From Artemisia argyi (Eukaryota; Streptophyta; Magnoliopsida; Asterales; Asteraceae), in NCBI GenBank assembly GCA_030686995.1, contig CM060692.1:124697796-124761795 (forward strand): a stretch of DNA of 64,000 bases. The letters are read 5' to 3'. The notes beneath the pieces are model-generated. The model had not been told where the DNA came from. It saw only the letters and a list, made by a program, of their open reading frames with translations, and ran no database searches. Shown piece by piece: positions 23,616 to 33,637 of the stretch. Made by a program: the position numbers and the translations under genes. Position 1 is the first letter of the stretch. Every line of letters starts with the position of its first letter.

Positions 23616-26519
23616 TTAGTTTCTTTTAGGAACCCAAGACATTACTGACTTGTGTTCCCCTTGTGGAGTGACATACTCAAATTCTTTGAGTATGTAATCT
23701 CCACTATTTTTGAAAGAACTATCAAGAATTAAGGTTTTTGATCCCAAAACCTGTGTTGGATTTTTATCAACACTCCCTTTTTCACCTTGACTTGCTGAAA
23801 GTATTGTTTCTTCCTCAGTAGTACTTTCTTTCTTAACCCATTTAGTTGTAACAGTTGGTGTTGGGTTCTTTGATCTAGTTGCTCTTCTTGAGTTGTAAGG
23901 CCTTCTAGGTTTGTAGGAATTGAATCTCCTAGGTCTTACATTAGAGCTATTGCTAGCAGTACCTTTGTTGTGGGAATTCCTAACAGTACTTTGAGAAGGT
24001 ACTGTTTTACCAATACTTTGAAAAGTATCTCTTGAATGTACTGGGGGTTTGGAGAATGGTCTTTTCTGGTGAGGGTACCTATAGTCTTTTGAGAAATTAC
24101 TATGGTTAACCCTATGTGAATGATTCCAAACTGGTTTATTCTCCCTTGGCTTATTCTCCCTGTGCTTATGGTTTGCAGATGTAGTCTTTGGGAATTTGCT
24201 TAAGTATTCTGAGTGATAGTCACAGTCCTTAATCAAATGGTGAGGACTATAGCATACATAACATAACTTTGGATCCATATTCCCAAATTCTCTTCCAAAA
24301 GATTTTCTAAAATTAGCAGTATTTTGAAAAGATTGTTTTGAAGGTACTGCTGAATGATCAACAGTACTTTGAGAAGTTTTTGGAAGTACTGCATGTTTTG
24401 AAAAGACTTTATCATTCCCTGAACCCTTGTTATCATCCCTAGGTTTCTCAACAGTTTCCTTTAAAGACTCAGAACTAGATTGACCCTTAAGTTTTTTTCT
24501 AAACTCCAAATTGTCTACTCCAAAACAAGAAACATCTGTCCTAGGTGGTTGGAAACTACCTGTCGGTGGAGGAACTTCATTGTATCCCTTGTCTTTCTTA
24601 AATTCAGGAGGTGTTGAACAAGGTGATTCCTCATCACTAGATGTGTTTTCCTCTAAGCTTATGAATTCTTCATCACTAGTTGAGGTTTCTTGTTAAAGAT
24701 TTAGTTCCATGTTTCTAGTTGGAATTTCTTCTGAACCACTATCATCATAACCTAGGCCAGTTTTAATGTTTGCAGTTCTTTGTTTTTCAACAAAACTAAC
24801 ATGTGACAGACCTGATTCTTTCCAAACAGCAGGTTTTGCTAACAACTTATCACTTTCTTTAGTGATCTTTTCTAGTTCAGAAACCTTACATCCTAACTTC
24901 CACTCACTTAACTTTAATTGATAATCTTGTTGCTCATATTTTTCAGCCCAAGCTACTTCATTATTTTCATGTGTGATTATCTTGGCTTCCATTGACTCTA
25001 AAGTCAATCGGTAACCAGCTATCTCAGACCTAGCCCTTCTATAATTATCTCTTTCAGTTTCATATTCTTTAAGCAATTTTTCATAAGAATTATTGCACTT
25101 AGAGCATACCTTAGAGATAGTAGATGAACTTGGTGAAGTAGCCATCATAGCAAGCTGAACAGGTTCTTCTTCACTTTCCATGCTCCAATCAAAGCTTCCT
25201 AGACTATCTCCTGATTCCAAAGTAGCATATCCTGGTTCCTCATCAAAAGCTGTGCTCCAATCAACCTCTTCCAATGAAACCATAGAGTAGGTTACTGGTT
25301 CATCATCAAATTCATTACTCTAGTCAACCTCTGATAGATTTTCTTGAGCCACCAAAGCTTGTGAATTTGGCTCAGCAATAGGAACCTCATTTCTTTCAAC
25401 CTTGGGTTTTTCAATCATTCTGTTTGCTTGATACTTTACAAACTTGCATTCCCTTGCAAAGTGACCAGTCTTTTGACAATTGAAGCATTCAAACTTAGAT
25501 TTATCAAATGCTATACTCTGCTTAGCTTTAAAATCAATACCTCTCCCTGTCTTGTTCATGAACTTCTTGATCCTTGCAGTGATCATGGCAACCTGCCATC
25601 TTATGTCAATTTCTTCTAGAGCATCATCATCAATTTGCAAGACATCTTGTTGATATGTAATAGGTAGAGTGGCTTGTTCAGCAAAGAATGAACATAGAAC
25701 ATCATCTGAGTTGGTGTTGTTTCATGGTGATGAAGTGGTAGTGACCATGGTTGTACAGGGATGCTGTTTCTCTTCAACAGTTCTTTGGACAGGATAAGCA
25801 GTACTTTTAGTGGAAGTACTACCTTTGTTTTCAGAAGACACAAAAGCAATGTTATGAGAACTTGAACCTTTGTTACCCTTCATCTCATGCTCATACCCCT
25901 TTAAGTTGTTGTAGAAATCATCAAAGTCCATAGTGTCCAAACCAAGTTGTCCTCTAATCATGGTAGCAACCACATGCCATGCAGATGGCAAACTCCTCAA
26001 GAACTTCAAGTTTGCATCTTCAACAAATGCCTCTGCTCCATATAACTCTAGCATACTGAGTAGATTTTGATATCTATCATAGGCAGAATCAAGGCTTTCT
26101 CTTTCACCAACAGTTATTGTTTCAAATTTTTGCTTCAATAGGTTTCTATGCATCTTCTTGGAAGCATCATTACCTCCAAATCTAGTCTTAATAGCAGCCC
26201 ATAGTTGTTTTGCATCCTTAGCATCATGAAACTTCATTAGGTGACCATCAGGAATAGCAGAAAGCAGTATGTTGAGAGCCTTATCTTGATTTCTTTTTGT
26301 AACTGTTGGTAAGGTTTGCTTAGGTGGTGTAGGTTGTCCTTCAACATATACAGGTTCTTCAATGACAACATTACCATTGATAATCACATCCCATAGTGCA
26401 TGGTCTGTGACAGCAATGTACTGCCTCATCTTCATGCTCCATAGATCATACTCACCCTTCTTGACAATAGGGATTATGACTGAGGTGATGGAAGGAACTG
26501 GTGCAACTTCTGTCGACAT
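23616..26519 (-). pseudogene. gag: Copia-2 gag polyprotein (three nonsense codons)
   Basis: Four open stretches lie in one reading frame of about 968 codons, broken only by TGA at 25722, TAG at 25320 and TAA at 24693. The first 240 residues are a copia gag (UBN2-like) domain: YDLWSMKMRQY near residue 25, then the NLLKQKFETI and LRSLPSAWH blocks. A CX2CX4HX4C zinc knuckle (CFNCQKTGHFAREC) is at about 25490-25450. A Glu/Ser-rich coiled region (25283-24693) and a basic, Ser/Pro-rich C-terminal region (24509-23616) with an extra CYVCYSPHHLIKDC knuckle follow. The TAG at 25320 falls at a Trp position, judging from an adjacent near-repeat (EVDWS). Pol follows in another frame. Confidence 0.87.
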
Positions 26520-26581
26520 CTTTTAGGGTTTGTTGTAAAATCGGTTTTAAGGGTTTCTTCTTAATCAGAGTTTCCACACAA

Positions 26582-26593
26582 GCTCTGATACCA
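26582..26593 (-). other. Primer binding site of copia-2
   Basis: On the minus strand it reads TGGTATCAGAGC, an exact complement of the initiator-Met tRNA 3' end, 13 bases inside the LTR end. Confidence 0.88.
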
Positions 26594-26606
26594 CTAGTAG
26601 AATCAT

Positions 26607-26993
26607 TGTAGCTCGAGGTTGTTTAGACTGCATATCATCTAGGAACAATTAATAACAAAGGCGGAATATTCAATAAGAATCAATTGTTATTAACAACAAG
26701 GTTTCTTCGTCATCATCTTCACTACAACTAATCGAGGCGTCTACAATAAGACTACGCCTAGACACACACACACCCCTTTACTAGATGTCTACATCTTTTA
26801 CTGTGCACATAACCTATTCCATGTATTCTCTTTATATAATAGAGATCTAGGGTTACATAATACTACAAAGGACTAAATTGTAACAACTTCTTTGTAAAGC
26901 AAGTCCTTTGTCTATTGCATTCTTCACTTTGTCTTCTTTAGTCCTTCATCTTTCACACGTTTTGTCTTATCAACTCAAGTATAATTCCTAACA
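26607..26993 (-). repeat. 5' LTR of copia-2 (about 387 bp)
   Basis: On the minus strand it begins TGTTAGGAATTATACTTGAG at 26993 and ends GAGCTACA near 26607. A TATA-like box (ATTATATAAAGAG) is at about 26828-26840. The right flank TTTCT (26994-26998) is the candidate target duplication. Confidence 0.8.
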
Positions 26994-27489
26994 TTTCTGG
27001 AAGAAGAAAGATTCTTGAATATAGTCTATGAAGATGAAGTGAGTCGTGAGATGTACAACATCGATTCTTATCTAGGGATAATTGACGTCAATGAAAGATC
27101 AAGGGGTTTTTATCGACTAAGGCATTTCAAATGCAAGCCTCGTGATGAAGTCTACTCGAAGGACAAAATCCTTAGATACGTTGAAGTTAACTTTGAATAT
27201 CAACACTCTCATGGCCATGTTGAATATCATGTCATTAGTACCGTTAATCAAAATTACTACTTCTCTGAAGTAGACTACATAAATCTTCACCCTCATGATC
27301 TAGAATACATACTTAAGAGATGAAGAGACTGCTTCAACAAGAAAGCCATTGATCAAGACGTGATTGAATCAGTTCTGATATTCATGAAGGAAAATGTTGT
27401 GGTAGTTTATATTGAAGACTTCCAGATGGGGATCGAAAGCTATCAGATGGTAGTTCATATTGAAGACTTCCACATACGACATCACATAC
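26994..27489 (+). pseudogene. Fragment of a copia accessory reading frame (C-terminal region)
   Basis: An open stretch at 27015-27323 and a frame-disrupted continuation to 27489. It resembles the C-terminal part of the copia-3 accessory protein: 'FSEVDYINLHPHDLEYIL' against 'ISEGDFKNLCPKDFEDLY' in copia-3 (near 46540), and EDFQMGIESYQ near 27425 against EDFQLGIESYQ near 46690. It is therefore a relic of a related element, squeezed between the copia-2 LTR (left) and the copia-3 LTR (right). No function expected. Confidence 0.75.
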
Positions 27490-27848
27490 TGTTAGGAATA
27501 CAAATATTCCTGTAAAAGACTCGGTCACCTAATTATTGTTATAGCATTAAGGTGGCTCGTAGTTAGTTTAGTTATTAGTTAGAATTAGTTTAAGTAACAT
27601 CATGGAAGAAGGACGGGTCTTTACCTACTGTATGCCTGATCCACAGCCCGGGTGTGGGCGTTTTTATTCTTTGTATAAATACCCCTCTCCCACCAAGGGA
27701 GAGGGTTGGACCTTCTCATTCTCTAATCTAATATTACACCTTTTTCTCTCAAGGTTCCAAACTTCTCTTTCCTTTCTTCCTCATTCTAATTCATACGCTA
27801 CCAACACCACCATGTGCTTCATGTTTGTGACATAATTAGTATCCTACA
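27490..27848 (+). repeat. 5' LTR of copia-3 (359 bp)
   Basis: Begins TGTTAGGAATACAAATATTC and ends AGTATCCTACA, followed at once by a primer binding site. A TATA-like box (TTGTATAAATACCC) is at about 27671-27684. Confidence 0.85.
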
Positions 27849-27849
27849 A

Positions 27850-27864
27850 TTGGTATCAAGAGCC
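27850..27864 (+). other. Primer binding site of copia-3
   Basis: TTGGTATCAAGAGCC follows the LTR end by one base. It matches the initiator-Met complement with one extra A. Confidence 0.8.
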
Positions 27865-28093
27865 AAGGTTTCATCTTAGGGCCTTGGTGAATCTTATTTG
27901 GTGTGGTTTTGTGTGGTTTTGTGAGTTAGTAGTGTTTTTCTTGAAAACATCTTGGTTTGATCTATCTAGTGTTTGTTGACATGTTAGAGGTGTACTATTA
28001 TGATCATTTGTGCTAGTACTACATGATTTCTCTGTTGGTTTAGCCATATCACACGTATCTTTGTGGTTTAGATTGGGTTTTGGTCATTTTTCT

Positions 28094-28475
28094 TGTCTGC
28101 GGTTTGCTCCACTAGCCTATTTCTTGTCTGTGGTTTGCTTCTGGATTTCTGTGGTTAGTTGACTGCGATTACTATTTTGGGTTAACAGACAAAACACAAG
28201 GAAAGTGACAGCTTTGGACCATTGTGGACTGCTACTTGCTCCTGCGGTTTGGTGGTCTGCGATTTAGTATTTGTGGGTTGCTATTGTGGTTTGCATTTTC
28301 TGCGGTTACCATACTTGCGGTTTGATCATTTTGCGGTTTACTCCTTGCTGCGGTTTGTGCCTAGCGTATCACTCACCTTGTGGTTTGTTTATTCTGTGGT
28401 TAGTGAGTCTCTGCGGTTATCTCTCCTGCGATTTGCTCATCTAGTTGCGGTTTGCCTACTTAGTAGTTTGCTTAG
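28094..28475 (+). repeat. TGCGGTT(T/A) motif array in the copia-3 leader
   Basis: About 15 copies of TGCGGTTTG or close variants (TGTGGTTTG, TGCGATTTG, TGCGGTTAC), typically 15-35 bases apart, in the transcribed leader before the spacer frame. The motif returns at 31745-32190. Confidence 0.85.
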
Positions 28476-28928
28476 TTTTTTTTTGAGATTATCTCTTATT
28501 TATTGGCAATTAACTAAGAGGTGAGATTCGTGAGATGGGTGAATCATTTGGCAATTAGTGAACTGTTGTAACTTAAGTCATTTCGGTTAATCTAATTGTG
28601 ATCTGACGTTGTGGGTTAATCCTTACGATTTGACTAATCACAATTGGACATATTGTAACTTGACTTGTCACAACTTGACGCCTGGTGCAAACTGTAACCC
28701 ACCTGCTTCATCATGACAACTTATCCTGATTAAGTACTACCCGAAATTCTCAAATTATACGACATGATTGATGTACCATTGACTTCTAATCTTTCTCTAC
28801 AAATGAACGGACTTATACCTGATAATGCTTCAATGGTACATTCGTGCTCGGATTCCTAAGAGAATGTAACTCATCAACCAAGTAACATACTTGACTATGC
28901 TAGAGGATGCCACATTGAATGCTTTCGA

Positions 28929-30814
28929 TTGCTTCACTCACATCTCTCTACATTGTTAGAGGGTAATGGATTCAAAATGGGGTTTAAACGTGCATTTAAA
29001 ACTCTCTTCGGTCAAGACGTTCAAACGTTCACTGACATAATGATTCTCAATTTAGATCAATTACGACAACAACTAGATCAAGAAGAATCTTCCATTTCTG
29101 GATCCTTGGCTGCCCTCTGTGTGCTCAGCAAACAACTGCAGAGGTTCATCAATTCAAAATCTGCTATGATATATGACTACAAGAGTCAGATGACTATGAA
29201 GTGTTTTGCTGATCACACGGAACTTGACGTTGACACATTCAGAGACATACTACTCTAACTCTTGGATAAGGTTAAGGAGTACATTGAGGAAAAGGTGAAG
29301 CACGAACTAGAGTATGAAGACCGGGTGAAGACACATCGGGTACAATCAAGCGATGGTATTGGTTACTTGGGTATTCCATCAGATGTTGAGTCAGTCATCA
29401 CTGAATGCATGGATTCGGAAGCTGACAAGATTGACACAACTGACAAGTTAGTGACCCGTGCTATTGATGCAAAGTTCAGTCATGTGTATGCACTTGATTC
29501 AAGTGATGAGGTACCTTTAATTGATCAACATAAGTTTCTTTCAAATGAATGTCAGCATACAGATCAAATTAAACCTATTTATGACACAAATATGTTGGAT
29601 AAGACTAACAATTTAACCTCCTCCAAGTCAACAAATATGTGTCATAAAGGGGGAGAAAGGGATCTGTATGATGATGGTTCTAGGCTTATGGCTGATTTTT
29701 CTAAAACAATGGACCAGGACATGGTTGAAAAAGAAACTTTTAATCAACTCTTAAAAAGATTTTCACAATTGCAAAAACATTGTATTTCACTTGAAATTGA
29801 AATACAACAAAAAGAAGAAAGTCTTCAAAGTTGTAAACCTTGTTTGAATCCGGAATTGCATGAACTCAGTGAATATTTTGTGATAAACGATTTGAAAACT
29901 CAGCTACAAGACAAGGACTTAATGATCAACAGCCTGAAAAATCAAATTAAGATGCATGAGCAAAGTAATGAAGTCAAATGGTTACATGACATTAATGAAA
30001 CCGAATGCATAATGGCTAAATTACGTACGGAAAATGAGACTTTGAAAGTACAATGTAAAGAACTGCGTAACTCAATCAAAGAAATAAAAGCCAAGAATGT
30101 CAATCTGACAACATCTTAGTTAACTAAACATAATAACCTCATTGCTCAAAATCGGACTAAAAGTCCCACAATTTCTGGTGTTAAAACTGAGTCAAGTTAT
30201 GTGACAAGGAGTCAAATGAACCCTAATCTTTCAAAACCATCTATCTTGGGAAAACCAGTTCTTAAAACCATTGGTAATCATTCTACCATTAGACAACCCA
30301 ATGCTTTTATTTCTAAAAGACCAAATTCTCAAAAGCTCGGTTTGTCTCCCAAGTAGATGAGAAACGTGCTTTGATTATAACTGTGGGTTCAAAACTTAAA
30401 TCTCATAATCAATTGATCAACACTCAGGTTAAGTCTCTGAATCATAAATCAAACGGGAAAAGTGTCACTTCATATGCCAGAAATTTCCTGCCTACTAGGA
30501 TCAAAAATGCTCACAAACCTGAAATGCCTTTAAGACATAGAAAAAGGAATACAGACAACAGAACCATTCACCATAAGAGTGTCATAATGCATGAAATACC
30601 ATACAGGCTTAGATCCTCATTTATATGGGTACCAACTGGAAGGATATTCATGATGAATGGTAACAAATGGTCACATGTGTGTAAGCCTTCATCTGTGAAA
30701 ACAAAAGACATAGAATTTTCAAATGGCCTGAATGACAACTTTAAGAATGTCCATGTATGGCGACCAAAGGCACTGATATCTCCCTTGGATGGAGACATGT
30801 TCACTCTAAAGTGA
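28929..30814 (+). pseudogene. Copia-3 coiled-coil spacer polyprotein (gag C-terminal part)
   Basis: Two stretches in one frame (28929-30119) split by TAA at 29256 and ended by TAG at 30117; then a third stretch in another frame (30371-30814). The protein is hydrophilic, Gln/Glu/Lys-rich and heptad-like. Near 29640 is a 'STNMCHKGGERD' segment, and near 30625 an IWVPTGRIF motif matching WIPTGREF of copia-1 gag. I recall this as the linker between gag and protease in Asteraceae copia elements. The capsid and zinc-knuckle part expected upstream is absent, and the protease expected next does not follow. A structural or RNA-binding role is inferred. Confidence 0.7.
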
Positions 30815-32523
30815 TGTATGATCTTCTGGACTCCTGTTTACTTTCACTCAGGACTCTTTCTTCACTTGTCACTAATTGAATGAAACCCGTTGTTTATTCT
30901 CTCCACATTTCTTGTATATAATTTGCTCGTTTTGCATACATTTCTCGTTGTCTGTTCTATTTGGTGTTTTTCTTGTGCCTTAACTGTCTGGGTATCTTTC
31001 TTGTGTGTTTTTTTTCTTGTGATATGATGCTACTGTTGTGATGATGCTCCTAGTTTTTATATTGTCCCATGTATTGCCTGGTAGAATGTCTTAATGCGTG
31101 CTTCCTGTTGATTACTTTATGATTCGTTTCACTTTTGTAACTCTAGGAACAGTTTCGTATAATATGCTTATGGTTCACTAGGAGGTGTATAAGTTCAGGG
31201 ACTAAATCTGTCATCTCTCTTAAATGGTTCCCTCACATAAATATTTTTTTTTTCTTTTTCTTCTTTCGGTTTAGTTTCATTTTGTACACATTCTCCTCAC
31301 ATAACTCTACATACTCTCTACACATTCGCTGCATCGCTTAGTGTCTTCACTTGTTAATCTCCTAGGTTGGTTAATTTACTTTCATGGTGACCTCTAGATT
31401 ATCTTTTTTGTTTTATGCCTTCTCGCATGTTTCGCATTGTTAATTATTTAGGTGGTGGGCTTCGTTGATCGAGTCTCGCATAATTGTTATCAATTATAGG
31501 TTAGCTTGTGATTATTTATGACTGTTTGTTTGTTCACAATTACTTCTCTATTAGTTCTTGATCTCATTACGGGATAATTGAGGCATAGAAGTGTTGCGAG
31601 TAGATTTAGTGGTATTAGATGTTGTGTTTCTTTGTGGATGTTGCACTTGTACTAGAGCTTAATCATTGTTGATCCTATCAACCCTAGTTAATCTTGTGAT
31701 GGTTTAATTGAGCTTTTAGTATGATTGTGTATTATGTGATTACCTGCGGTATGATGTTCTTGATTGCGGTTAGCTCTAATTCTTGATTGCGGTTTCCATA
31801 ATCTTTCACAACTGCGATTAGTTTGTATTGTAGTTAACTCTTCCTGCGTTTAACTTGCTCTACTATTACATCGTCTTGTGATTAACTCGCCTTGCGGTTA
31901 CCTCAACTAGCGGGTGACGTGTCTTGCGGTTAACTCGCTCTGCAGTTAAATTTCCCTGCGGTTAATTCGTCCTGCGGTTACTTGTGATTAACTCGCCTTG
32001 CGGTTACCTTAACTTGCGGGTGACATGTATTGCGGTTAACTCGCTCTACGGTTATCTCGCTCTGTGGTTACTTTGACTGTGGTTTATTCATCCTTGCGTG
32101 TTGTGGTTCTGCGATTAGTCTTATTGCGAGTTACTAATTTTTGGTTATCTATTTGCGTTTATCTCTGATTGTGCTGTCATATCTTGCGGTTATCCCAGTG
32201 TGGCATATTATTTTGTGAGGGTTTATCTCTATTAGTTGCAACCTTGTTTTTCTTGTGATCCTTTGTTCATATCTTATGGAGTACATATGTGTTCTGCAAA
32301 GTGGTTGCTTTATGCCATTGATCTTTTGTGGTGTATGAAATATATCATTGACTTACTTGTTAGATGACTCTGCCCTCTCTATGTGCTCATAAGTGCTAAT
32401 TATCTTGTCACCATCTACCACGGTTTTCTGGTGGATCAGATGATATCATCTTGTGAAGTGACGTCATGGATTCGCTTGTAACTAACATGTACAATCCCGT
32501 GTGTTTGTTTTCTGTGGTGATTT
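30815..32523 (+). other. Noncoding block ahead of the copia-3 accessory frame, with a second TGCGGTT array
   Basis: No coding frame is supported in 1.7 kb. From about 31745 to 32190 there are some 20 copies of TGCGGTTA or variants, with the phrase AACTCGCCTTGCGGTTACC occurring twice (about 31885 and 31990). It takes the place where pol would be. It could be the 5' region of a separate accessory transcript. Confidence 0.75.
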
Positions 32524-32753
32524 ATGTTGAGTGCAGATAATGTGGCAGAATCTATTATTGAAGGATCATCGGCTCCACCAGTTTGTTCTGACAACGATAC
32601 ACTTCCTTTCAACAAATGGGTATCTGTTGGGAAGAGTAACTGCTATGTGAAGGCTGACAAACCTCAGAATCATCCCATATTCCTAATGGCTCTGGATATA
32701 CTTAAGCACACTACATTCTTCAGTGCTTTCACTGCATCTTCAACAATCCCATC
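32524..32753 (+). pseudogene. Copia-3 accessory frame, first part (cut by the Tat element)
   Basis: ATG at 32524 opens a frame of 76 codons to the insertion point: a short Ser/Ala-rich start, then WVSVGKSNCYVKADKPQNHP and ALDILKHTTFFSAFTASSTIP. It continues after the insertion at 43087 (IYIQQFW), with the five bases CCATC (32749-32753) repeated at 43082-43086. The split is therefore a target site duplication by a gypsy insertion. Confidence 0.85.
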
Positions 32754-33221
32754 TGTTGATACAAAAGTTGGGCATTCCTGATTTGGGCTCCTGCTCTCGT
32801 ACCAATTAGCTCTTAATGCTTGAAACATGCGCACTAAGAAAATAAACAAACACCGTTAGGCTTATCGTGGGATTGTTTCCCACGATTATCCTCCGGCGTG
32901 AGAGTAAGTAATCGGTTTTAGGATTATAGTGAAGGGTTAGGGTCCTTGATCGTACCTTTAATGAGACGCAGAATCCTTGTAGGTTTCATGCTCCTTACGT
33001 TTCGCACGCATGGTGCTTATCCGGTCCAAGAATCTTTATCCGTAAATAGAAGATCCTTATCTAGACCATAAATAGTTTAGTTGGGCTTGGGTCTACGTGA
33101 GCCCAATCCCTTTGATAATGCGGCCCAAGTCATTGTTATAACAGCCCACTCAGGGTGGGTTTGGGCCTTAGTGATGTTTATCATTTAGGCTTGTGGCCCA
33201 AATATAGACTATACGTCATCA
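32754..33221 (-). repeat. 3' LTR of the Tat element (468 bp), TATA segment deleted
   Basis: On the minus strand it starts TGATGACGTATAGTC and ends TATCAACA. Compared with the 5' LTR it lacks 22 bases (42805-42826 there) that hold the TATA box. Confidence 0.93.
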
Positions 33222-33222
33222 T

Positions 33223-33233
33223 GTCCCCCCCAG
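33223..33233 (-). other. Polypurine tract of the Tat element
   Basis: On the minus strand the tract CTGGGGGGGACA lies directly before the LTR start TGATGACG. Confidence 0.85.
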
Positions 33234-33489
33234 TATAGTGTGCGCGGCTTGCTAGCCGCGGATGCCATACTACTTCAAGCAACGGTAAGTGTGGAGGGGA
33301 AAGTTACCGCCCAATATTATGGACAATGTATCTAGTCTCAAATATCTTCTAAAATACCTAGGGAAATGGGGAGAGTGTCCACGTGTGTATCGGGAAATGG
33401 GAAAAAGTGCATGTACCCGATCGTCTTCTAGCCACATGATTATGATAGTGGATTCCACGTGGTTAGCATGCTAGGGTTTTTGTAACCCT

Positions 33490-33497
33490 ATATAAAC
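33490..33497 (+). promoter_or_regulatory. TATA box of the antisense gene in the Tat element
   Basis: TATATAAAC about 140 bases before the ATG at 33638, in a CCCTATATAAACATCGCC context typical of plant core promoters. It is internal to the element and not in the LTR. Confidence 0.6.
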
Positions 33498-33637
33498 ATC
33501 GCCTCTTATTTTACCGAAAAACACACAGTAAAAACACACTTTCGCCATTTTCAAATTTTTTCCAAGCATTTTTTAAAGAGAGTAACTGTTTAATTTGGTA
33601 ACCGTGAATACGCGCTTTTGTTATTATTCATTTAGAA

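Larger units (their letters stand above)
20267..26993 (-). mobile_element. Minus-strand Ty1/copia element (copia-2) with divergent accessory genes and deleted pol
   Basis: Read on the minus strand: 5' LTR 26993-26607, primer binding site 26593-26582, gag 26519-23616, a shortened pol 23609-22780, an antisense small gene (22210-22602, plus strand), a noncoding stretch with TATA-like boxes for both flanking genes, and a sense accessory frame from 21646 that is cut by the gypsy LTR at 20266. The 3' LTR is not in the window. The motif CAGTACTTT and relatives recur over the whole element. Stops are few and mostly of C-to-T type. Confidence 0.85.
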
